From NCBI GenBank assembly GCA_035403085.1, contig DAONEM010000011.1, forward strand, positions 1 to 61,851: 61,851 nt of DNA, read 5' to 3'. Positions 56,228 to 61,851 of the stretch are shown piece after piece; position 1 is the first letter of the stretch, and each line of letters begins with the position of its first letter. The notes beneath the pieces were generated by a model. The model searched no databases and had not been told where the DNA came from. It saw only the letters and a list, made by a program, of their open reading frames with translations. This DNA is from JAMOAD01 sp023621955 (GTDB lineage Bacteria > Acidobacteriota > Aminicenantia > JAMOAD01). The position numbers were made by a program, and so were the translations under genes.

Positions 56228-56690
56228 CCGCCTCCTGGCCCAGATCAAGAATCGCCGTCTTCAGGGGGAGAGGGTCGTCTTCACCAACGGCGTCTTCGAC
56301 CTGATCCATCCCGGCCACCTCTTCCTCCTCGAAGAGGCGAAGTCTCTGGGAGACATCCTCGTGGTGGGGCTCAACCGTGACCTCTCGGTGAAGGTCAACA
56401 AGGGGGACCTCCGGCCCCTCTTCCCCTACCGCAACCGGAGGGAGCTCCTCCTCGCCCTCCGTTCCGTCGATTACGTCCTGGGCTTCTCCGACAAGACCCC
56501 CCTGAGGCTGATCCGCTCCCTCTCCCCGGATATCCTCGTAAAAGGCGGCGACTACACTCCCGACCAGGTGGTAGGGAGGGATTGGGTCGAAGGCCACGGG
56601 GGTCGGCTGGTTCTCATCCCCTACAGGAGGGGGCTCTCTTCGACAAACTTGATCGAAAGGACCCTCGCCCTCACACAGAGAGGGAGCTGA
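56199..56690 (+). CDS. heptose-1-phosphate adenylyltransferase domain protein (HldE C-terminal/RfaE2-like)
   Basis: A 163-residue cytidylyltransferase-like enzyme. FTNGVFDLIHPGHL carries the HxGH nucleotide site, and DILVKGGDYTPDQVVG with LIERT at the end is characteristic of the RfaE domain II. It would activate D-glycero-beta-D-manno-heptose 1-phosphate to ADP-heptose for LPS core. The kinase half (HldE N-terminal) is not attached or adjacent. The ATG at 56199 has GGAG 8 nt upstream; an upstream in-frame ATG lies deeper inside wzt. Confidence 0.85.
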   Translation: MASVLSPRDNRLLAQIKNRRLQGERVVFTNGVFDLIHPGHLFLLEEAKSLGDILVVGLNRDLSVKVNKGDLRPLFPYRNRRELLLALRSVDYVLGFSDKTPLRLIRSLSPDILVKGGDYTPDQVVGRDWVEGHGGRLVLIPYRRGLSSTNLIERTLALTQRGS

Positions 56691-56697
56691 GCCCTCC

Positions 56698-57642
56698 ATG
56701 AAGAGAAGCCGTTTCGGCGTCACCGATCTTCTCATGCTCCTGCTGATGGCCATCTGGGGGATCAACATGACGGTGATCAAGCTCGCCCTCAGGCAGGTCC
56801 CCCCGGCCCCCTTCAACATGGCCCGCCTCGCGATCGCCTCCACATCCCTTCTCCTGTTGGTTCTTCTGATCGAGAAGAGCCTCCGGATCAGGCTCCGGGA
56901 CCTCCCCCGCCTCCTGCTCCTCTCCTTCATGGGCCAGACCCTCTACCAGCTCGTCTTCATCCACGGCATCGGCCTCACCAGCGCCTCCCACGGCTCGGTG
57001 GTCCTGGGAAGCTCCCCGGTCCTGATCGCCCTGATCACCTGTTGCCTCGGTCAAGAGCGTCTTGACAAGCGGGGATGGGCGGGAATCTTCCTGGCCTTCG
57101 CGGGCCTCTACACCATCATCGTCGGAGGAGAGAGGCTTCTCTTTACCTCCCGAATCCTTCAGGGAGACCTGATGATCCTCTTCGCCACCCTCCTCTGGGC
57201 TCTCTACTCCATCTGCCTCAGGCCCCTCCTGAAGAGGTACTCCCCTCTCCGTCTCACCGCCTGGAGCTTCTTCTTCGGAGCCCTTTTCTACATCCCCTTC
57301 TCCTTGGGAGAGACCCTCCGCTTTCCCTGGTCCCTCCTGCCCCCCTCCTTCTGGTTTCAGCTCTTCTACTCCGGCTTCATCGGCCTCTCCCTGGGCTATG
57401 CCATCTGGTTCACCTCGGTCAAGAGGGTCGGCAACACCCAGACCGCCGTCTACTCCAACCTCCAGCCCCTCTTCGCGATCATGGCGGCTCACATCATCCT
57501 GGGGGAGCCGATCAAGCCGCGTCTCCTCCTGGGGACCGCCTCCATCCTCTTGGGGATTCTCTTGACGAAGTGGGGAGGGAGAGGGACTACCCCTTCCGAG
57601 GGTCGAAGCGCCGATACTCTTCCAGGAGCCTGTTCAGATTGA
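56698..57642 (+). CDS. EamA/DMT family transporter
   Basis: A 314-residue drug/metabolite transporter with ten hydrophobic helices in two five-helix EamA repeats (about 7-142 and 155-295). Typical pieces are LLLMAIWGINMTVIKLAL at the start, TSASHGSVVLGSSPVLIAL in the first repeat and VYSNLQPLFAIMAAHIILGEP in the second. Substrates of the family include amino acids, nucleotides and sugars, so none can be assigned. Its position after wzt and the heptose gene suggests glycan-related export only weakly. Its 3' end overlaps xerC by 56 bp tail to tail. Confidence 0.88.
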   Translation: MKRSRFGVTDLLMLLLMAIWGINMTVIKLALRQVPPAPFNMARLAIASTSLLLLVLLIEKSLRIRLRDLPRLLLLSFMGQTLYQLVFIHGIGLTSASHGSVVLGSSPVLIALITCCLGQERLDKRGWAGIFLAFAGLYTIIVGGERLLFTSRILQGDLMILFATLLWALYSICLRPLLKRYSPLRLTAWSFFFGALFYIPFSLGETLRFPWSLLPPSFWFQLFYSGFIGLSLGYAIWFTSVKRVGNTQTAVYSNLQPLFAIMAAHIILGEPIKPRLLLGTASILLGILLTKWGGRGTTPSEGRSADTLPGACSD

Positions 57643-58486
57643 GGTGGGTGTAGCGCTGAGTCGTGTTCAGACTGCTGTGGCCCAGGAGCTCCTGAATGGC
57701 CCTCAGGTCGGCTCCCCGGGAGAGAAGGTGGGTGGCGAAGGAGTGGCGGAGGGAGTGGGGAACCGTCTCGGAATCGAGGTTGGCCTCGGCGACCCCCCTC
57801 TTGAGCATCCTCTCGACCTGTCTGCCTGAGAGCCTCCCACCCTGCGGGTTGAGAAAGAGGGCCTCCTTATCGGGGAAGAGAGCGCCTCGGGCCTTCATGT
57901 AACTCCTCAGCTTCTCCGCCGCCGGACGCCCGAAGGGGACAACCCTCTCCTTCCTCCCCTTCCCCCGGACCCTGAGAAGCCTCTGCTGGACCGAGAGGTC
58001 CCCGATGTTGAGGCCGACGATCTCCGCCAGCCTGACGCCGGTGCTGTAGAGGAGTTCCAGGAGAGTCCCGTTCCTGAGTCGGATGAAGGTCCCCTTCGGA
58101 GTCTCCCCCTCCACGGGATGGGAGAAGGGTTTCTCCATCAGGTCTCCCGCCTCCCTCTCGGTCAGGAATCGGGGAAGCCTCTGCTCCCTCTTGGGGAGAG
58201 GAACCACCGCCGCGGGGTTCAGGTCGACCCTCTTCTGCCTGAGGAGGTAGCGGAAGAGGGACCTCAACGCCGAAAGCTTCCTGCTGACGGTGCTCTTAGA
58301 GCACTCCCGCTCCGAGAGGGAAACCAGAAAGGCGCGGATGTCGAGAGGCTTCACCTCCCGGGGATCCCCGTCGCCCTGGTGGTTCAGAAATTGCTCCAGG
58401 TCCCTCCGGTAGTTGGAGACCGTGTGGGGGGAGGCGTTCTTCTCCTCTTTCAAGTATTGAAGGTAGTCGTCGATCTCCCTTCGCAC
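57587..58486 (-). CDS. xerC: tyrosine recombinase XerC/XerD
   Basis: A 299-residue site-specific recombinase that resolves chromosome dimers at dif. The N-terminal SAM-like core-binding domain (1-90) is followed by the catalytic domain with R152 (STGVRLAE), K176 (RGKGRKE), H244-x2-R247 (HSLRHSFATH), H270 (LGHSSLNTTQ) and the nucleophile Y279 (RYTHL). The length and motifs fit a housekeeping Xer rather than a phage integrase. The GTG at 58486 lies 4 nt after the upstream stop and gives the standard N-terminus; longer frames run inside the channel gene. Confidence 0.92.
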   Translation of the reverse strand: MRREIDDYLQYLKEEKNASPHTVSNYRRDLEQFLNHQGDGDPREVKPLDIRAFLVSLSERECSKSTVSRKLSALRSLFRYLLRQKRVDLNPAAVVPLPKREQRLPRFLTEREAGDLMEKPFSHPVEGETPKGTFIRLRNGTLLELLYSTGVRLAEIVGLNIGDLSVQQRLLRVRGKGRKERVVPFGRPAAEKLRSYMKARGALFPDKEALFLNPQGGRLSGRQVERMLKRGVAEANLDSETVPHSLRHSFATHLLSRGADLRAIQELLGHSSLNTTQRYTHLNLNRLLEEYRRFDPRKG

Positions 58487-58490
58487 GGCC

Positions 58491-59930
58491 CTATCCCAGG
58501 AGGTACTTCCGAATCCGGAGGAGGAGGTGCTCCCTCTCGCTCCTCTTCTCGCCGCTCTCGGTCTCTCCCGGGGCCGGCGCCAACCGAAGGTTGACCATCT
58601 TCTCGATGGTCTCGATGAACCCCCGGTTCCTCTTGAGGATCGTTTCAAAGGCCTCCTTGGGGATTCTCAGGAGCCTGACGCTTCCCTCCGCCTTCAGTGT
58701 CGCGTTGCGCAGATCCCCCGTGAAGAGGGCGATCTCCCCTAGGACCCCTCCCTTCCCGACTCCGGCGACCCGCTTCTCCCCCTTGAAGACCCCGACGTTT
58801 CCCTCCACAACCACGAAGAGGGAGTCGCCCCTCTCGCCTTCGCAGACGATGATCTCTTCGGAACGGTAGCCGGTCAGGGAGGCGAAGGGAAGGAGGGCCG
58901 CCCTCTCGTCCTCCCCAAGAGGGGAGAAGAGATCGGCCTCTCGGAGAACCCTTCCCGCCTCCTCGCTCTGGTCCAGAGTCTCCCTCTCGACCTTCCGGGA
59001 GACATAGAGGGTTCGGGTGGGATAGGGGAAGACGATTCCCTCCCTGTCGAAGACCTCCCAGACGGCCAGGTTGAAGGCCCCCTCCACGAGGGAGTGCTCC
59101 TTGTACTCCTTCAGGTGGAAGACGACCTTGTAAAGGATCGCCGAGTCGGCAAACTCCTTGATCATGACCTGGGGGGGCGGGTCCCAGGCGATCCCCTGTG
59201 TCGAGAGCGCCGCCCTCTTGAGGGCCCGGATCACCTTGGGGGGGGGATCGTCGTAGGAGGCTCCCACGGTGAGGACCCTCACACGGTCGAGACGGGTCAG
59301 GTTGACAAAGCTTCCCTTCACCATCTCCTGGTTGGAGACCACCAGCATCTCCCCGGAGGAGTTGACGATCCGGACGGCCCGCCAGGTCAGGTCCCGGACC
59401 TCTCCGACCCTGCCGTCGACCTGCACCCAGTCTCCCAGGCGGAGGGAGTCTTCGAAGTGGAAGACCACTCCGGCCAGAAGGTTGCCCAGGATGTCCTGAA
59501 CCGCCAAGCCGAGAATCACCGTGGCGATGGCGGAGGTGGCCAGGAGCGGGGTGATGTTGAAGCCGAAGAGATCCTTGAGGAGGAAGAGGCAGAAGAAGAG
59601 GACCAGGGCCCCGGAGAGAAGGTCCCAGAAGAAGCGGGAGACCCGGACACCCCTCTTGACCAGGGAGGAGATCGCCGAATCCTTGAAGATCCCCAAGATC
59701 AGGAGAAAGAGGAGGAGATCGAAGAGGAAGACCACCCCCTTGACGACGCCTCCCGGAAGGGGAACCTGTAAGAAGGCGACGCTCTCCCGGAAGAGTTGAA
59801 GGAGGAAGAGAAGGAAGAGGACCTTGCCCCGCCTCCTGAGGAGGGGAAAGGGTTGGGAGAGGGCAAAGGCCGCAAGACAAACGAGAAGGAGAATCGCCGT
59901 TCCGGCGAAGGATGTCAACGCTTCAACCAT
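58491..59930 (-). CDS. MscS-type mechanosensitive channel fused to a cyclic-nucleotide-binding domain
   Basis: A 479-residue protein. There are three or four transmembrane helices in the first 170 residues, ending with the pore helix (LATSAIATVILGLAVQDILGNLLAGVVFHFED) and the MscS beta domain (GDWVQVDGRVGEVRDLTWRAVRI). Residues about 335-450 form a CRP-like cNMP-binding domain (YRSEEIIVCEGERGDSLFVVVEGNVGVF, VLGEIALFTGDLRNATLKA). The combination is that of bacterial cyclic-nucleotide-gated (bCNG) channels. The ATG at 59930 follows AGGAG, just after the phosphatase gene. Confidence 0.88.
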   Translation of the reverse strand: MVEALTSFAGTAILLLVCLAAFALSQPFPLLRRRGKVLFLLFLLQLFRESVAFLQVPLPGGVVKGVVFLFDLLLFLLILGIFKDSAISSLVKRGVRVSRFFWDLLSGALVLFFCLFLLKDLFGFNITPLLATSAIATVILGLAVQDILGNLLAGVVFHFEDSLRLGDWVQVDGRVGEVRDLTWRAVRIVNSSGEMLVVSNQEMVKGSFVNLTRLDRVRVLTVGASYDDPPPKVIRALKRAALSTQGIAWDPPPQVMIKEFADSAILYKVVFHLKEYKEHSLVEGAFNLAVWEVFDREGIVFPYPTRTLYVSRKVERETLDQSEEAGRVLREADLFSPLGEDERAALLPFASLTGYRSEEIIVCEGERGDSLFVVVEGNVGVFKGEKRVAGVGKGGVLGEIALFTGDLRNATLKAEGSVRLLRIPKEAFETILKRNRGFIETIEKMVNLRLAPAPGETESGEKRSEREHLLLRIRKYLLG

Positions 59931-59931
59931 T

Positions 59932-60552
59932 TCAGACCCACTCCTGGACAAAGTCCTTCAGCAGACAGGTATCGTTTAAGAGCGTGAGGGTCCACCCCCT
60001 CCCCTCGGGAAGGATGAGGCGGCTCACGGAGGCGTTGTCGAAGTGAAAACGCCAGAAAGACTCCCCCGTCATCCCCAGGGCCGTGGCCGTCAGAACCTTG
60101 AGAACGGAACGGTGGGTGAAGAGGGCCCCCCGCTGCCAGGGTCCCCGGCTGAAGGAGTCGAGAAACCCGGAGACTCTCAGCCTCAGATCCTCCAACCCCT
60201 CCCCTCCAGGGAAGCGCATGGTTTCGGGGGAGGTGATCCACTGGCGCCAGAGCTCAGGCTCTTCCCGCTTCACCCGCTCCTTGGCCACCCCTGCCCAGCT
60301 TCCCACGTCCAGGTTGTTGAGCCTCTCTTCCACCAGGTAATCACGGCCGGGACAGGCGAGCCGAGCCGTCTCCACACACCTGCTCAAGGGGCTCACGAAG
60401 AGGACCTCCGGGTTTTCTCCCTCCAGGAGCGGTGCGATGGATTCGGCCTGCATCCTCCCCCTCTGGGAGAGCGGAATCTCCAGGCGTCCCCGGAAGAGTC
60501 CCCCCCGGTTGGCCTCGGTCTCCCCGTGACGGACCAGGACCAGGCTCTTCAC
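59932..60552 (-). CDS. histidine phosphatase (phosphoglycerate mutase-like)
   Basis: A 206-residue branch-1 histidine phosphatase. The catalytic LVLVRHGETEANRGG (His near residue 9) is followed by SPLSRCVETARLAC, a Glu-bearing LNNLDVGSWAG and FTHRSVLKVL with the second His. Such enzymes include CobC, GpmB-like phosphatases and SixA; none of the specific markers of cobalamin alpha-ribazole phosphatase context is present. GTGA overlap with the patatin gene. Confidence 0.85.
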   Translation of the reverse strand: MKSLVLVRHGETEANRGGLFRGRLEIPLSQRGRMQAESIAPLLEGENPEVLFVSPLSRCVETARLACPGRDYLVEERLNNLDVGSWAGVAKERVKREEPELWRQWITSPETMRFPGGEGLEDLRLRVSGFLDSFSRGPWQRGALFTHRSVLKVLTATALGMTGESFWRFHFDNASVSRLILPEGRGWTLTLLNDTCLLKDFVQEWV

Positions 60553-61373
60553 TCCTCCACCTCGGTCTCGTCGAAGAGCTCCACCTCACCCCGCCTCTCC
60601 CCTCCTTCGTGGAAGAAATCCGCCACCAGAAGGCTCTTGTCCCGGCTCTCCTGGTACCCCGCCTCCAGGGATTCGGAGAATCGGGGAAAGTCGGCCCAGT
60701 GGATCCCGTCAACCCTGGGCTCCAGCAGGAGATCCGCGCCCTCCCTCTCCCTCAGGTAGAGTCGGCGGGAGAGGAGCGAGGTGACTCTCCCCCGAACCCT
60801 CCCCGGGTCCGTCAGCTCCTCGGCCTGCCAGGGAAAACCCGGGTCCACGGCCATCACCCTCCGGGCTCCGAGAGCCCTGGCGGCCCGAAGGGGAAGAAGA
60901 TCGGAGGAGGCCGCGTCGATCAGGAGACGTCCGCCCCGCTCCACGGGGGAGAACCAACCCGGCATCGCCATGGCGGCCCGAAGGACCTCTCGGAGAAAGC
61001 CCCGGCGGAAGATGACCGTCTTTCCGGAGTTGAGATCCAGAGTGGTGACCGCCAAGGGGAGGGGAAGGTCCTCGATCCTCTCCTCCCGGCAGAAGAGCCT
61101 CTCCAGGTAGTCGTCGAGAAAGGTCCCCCCCGGTTCCAGGGGGAGCGAGGCCCCCAGGAAGCCGGCTTTGACAAGGTGGTCCAGAGGTTTCTCCCCCCTT
61201 CTCACGGCGGAGAGGATCAAGGCTCCCACCAGGGTGCCCAGGGAGGTCCCCACGATCAGGTCCGGGGAGAAGCCCTGCTCCCGAAGGTAGAGAAGGACTC
61301 CGGCGCCGCAGGCGGCCCGGGCGCCGCCCCCTCCCAAGACGAGGCACCTTTCAAAGGTCTTGGCTTCTTCCAT
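60549..61373 (-). CDS. patatin-like phospholipase family protein
   Basis: A 274-residue acyl hydrolase. The oxyanion loop is LGGGGARAACGAGVL (about 13-27), the nucleophile elbow IVGTSLGTLVG (Ser near 44), and the catalytic Asp lies in LLIDAASSDLLP, where Ala-Ala replaces the usual Gly-Gly/Gly-Ala. Without a signal peptide it resembles the RssA/YchK cytoplasmic group. The ATG lies 6 nt behind a TTGACC/TAGAAT promoter with no Shine-Dalgarno. It heads a unit with the phosphatase, the channel and xerC. Confidence 0.88.
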   Translation of the reverse strand: MEEAKTFERCLVLGGGGARAACGAGVLLYLREQGFSPDLIVGTSLGTLVGALILSAVRRGEKPLDHLVKAGFLGASLPLEPGGTFLDDYLERLFCREERIEDLPLPLAVTTLDLNSGKTVIFRRGFLREVLRAAMAMPGWFSPVERGGRLLIDAASSDLLPLRAARALGARRVMAVDPGFPWQAEELTDPGRVRGRVTSLLSRRLYLREREGADLLLEPRVDGIHWADFPRFSESLEAGYQESRDKSLLVADFFHEGGERRGEVELFDETEVEE

Positions 61374-61379
61374 GCCCCC

Positions 61380-61408
61380 ATTCTACCGACCCTTTTCGGA
61401 ATGGTCAA
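61380..61408 (-). promoter_or_regulatory. sigma70 promoter of the patatin-phosphatase-channel-xerC unit
   Basis: On the minus strand TTGACC (61403-61408), 17 bp, TAGAAT (61380-61385), ending 6 nt before the ATG at 61373: another predicted leaderless start. Confidence 0.6.
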
Positions 61409-61458
61409 GGAAAGGGGGGCACCCCGGAACCCGCCCTTTTTCCTCCTCGGGAAGGCTC

Positions 61459-61487
61459 TGGAAACTCCGGACCAGTTGGCATATAAT
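61459..61487 (+). promoter_or_regulatory. sigma70 promoter of the AsmA-like gene
   Basis: TGGAAA (61459-61464), 17 bp, TATAAT (61482-61487). Transcription would start near 61494, followed by AAGGAG (61508-61513). Confidence 0.5.
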
Positions 61488-61518
61488 TTCCCCCTACTCC
61501 ATCGGACAAGGAGCTCCC

Positions 61519-61851
61519 ACGACACCCCTCTCTCTCCTCGGTTTAGGCGAAAAAGGCTCTCTTCGGAGACGGACAAGAATCGGCCTCCTTCTCCTGGCAG
61601 GAGTGGCCCTCCTGGTGACGATCCTCTACTTCTCCCTCCGCGACCCCCTTCTCAACCGTCTCATCCAGCGCCGGTGCCAGGCCTACCAGAACAACCCCTC
61701 CCGGCCCCTGGTGAGAGTCGGCTCCGCCGGTTTTCGCGGCCTGAGCAGGGTGGTCCTCAACGACGTGGCCCTGGCCGCCAGGGACGGCTCTCTCAAGGTG
61801 GACCTGGGTCGGTGCACGGTGGATCTCTCCTTCTGGAGAGCGCTCCTGGGA
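61519..61851 (+). CDS. AsmA/TamB-like membrane-anchored protein, N-terminal part
   Basis: Open frame running off the window end. It encodes a basic N-terminus, a single membrane helix (RIGLLLLAGVALLVTILYF) and the start of a beta-rich periplasmic domain (VRVGSAGFRGLSRVVLNDVALAARDG) resembling AsmA/DUF748/TamB-type proteins, which are involved in outer-membrane lipid transport or assembly. There is no ATG, GTG or TTG before the helix. An in-frame ACG at 61519 sits 5 nt after AAGGAG and would give a normal N-terminus, so ACG initiation is suspected; GTG codons at 61603 and 61615 cut into the helix. Confidence 0.6.

Noticed and set aside
57587..58486. XerC as a phage or integron integrase marking a mobile element
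   Set aside because: Length and motifs are those of housekeeping Xer, it is coupled to chromosomal genes, and no attachment repeats or phage genes flank it.
1..61851. CRISPR arrays, insertion sequences, rRNA operons
   Set aside because: No regularly spaced repeats, transposase motifs or rRNA sequence were seen in any part of the window.

Overview
The window is G+C-rich, gene-dense bacterial chromosome. The cell envelope is Gram-negative: there are TonB-ExbB-ExbD, LolA, a LolC/E-LolD pair, a Wzm/Wzt polysaccharide exporter, a heptose-type adenylyltransferase and the murein-recycling ligase Mpl. Several families point towards Acidobacteriota/Aminicenantota-like or deltaproteobacterial relatives: a FecR protein with a Trp-rich DUF6600-type region, a TatT-like TPR protein, a TonB with a Gly-Gly repeat, DUF4416 and a TIGR04013-like radical SAM protein. 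That placement is inference, since no rRNA is present. I saw no insertion sequence, prophage or CRISPR array; nearly all of the window looks like core genome.

Layout. 0.1-6 kb: a sugar-nucleotide-type SDR (minus), then a DUF362 protein, hisS, a FIST-like protein and mpl (plus). 6-13.3 kb: a minus-strand complex I operon nuoA-B-C-D-E-F-G-H-I that stops before J-N. 13.3-19.7 kb: a long minus-strand regulatory and envelope cluster (sigma54 activator, PilZ, CheW, CheY, LolA, ECF sigma, membrane anti-sigma, beta-helix membrane protein, HemW). 19.7-25.1 kb: a sigma54-type promoter with twin upstream dyads drives a secreted FecR/DUF6600 protein; then a TldE-like protein, a TatT-like TPR protein and an exported orphan. 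25.2-28.7 kb: a serine palmitoyltransferase-like enzyme divergent from an SDR and a radical SAM protein. 28.8-33.2 kb: an NhaD-like antiporter, a lipid kinase and tonB-exbB-exbD. 33.7-38 kb: tilS directly behind a CAU tRNA gene, then pyrR-pyrB-pyrC. 38-43.8 kb: DUF4416, a TPR protein, the CCA-adding enzyme, rsmI and a UPF0173 hydrolase. 43.9-50.5 kb: lolC/E-lolD, a degenerate histidine kinase and manB-uppP-manC. 50.6-57.6 kb: zinc-ribbon/FHA protein, membrane pseudo-phosphodiesterase, dtd, a methyltransferase, wzm-wzt, the heptose adenylyltransferase and an EamA transporter. 57.6-61.9 kb: xerC, MscS with a cNMP domain, a histidine phosphatase, patatin and an AsmA-like gene cut by the window end.

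Organisation. Genes within operons are usually coupled by short overlaps (ATGA, GTGA, TGATG). Several first genes of transcription units share another design: a near-consensus sigma70 promoter whose -10 box ends 5-8 nt before the ATG, with no Shine-Dalgarno, so the mRNAs should be leaderless or nearly so. Glycan and envelope genes (GDP-mannose, undecaprenyl phosphate recycling, Wzm/Wzt, heptose activation, Lol, TonB) dominate the right half. Signalling and regulatory genes (sigma54 activator, PilZ, CheW/CheY, ECF sigma/anti-sigma) cluster at 15-20 kb around the secreted FecR protein, which is the most unusual part of the window.
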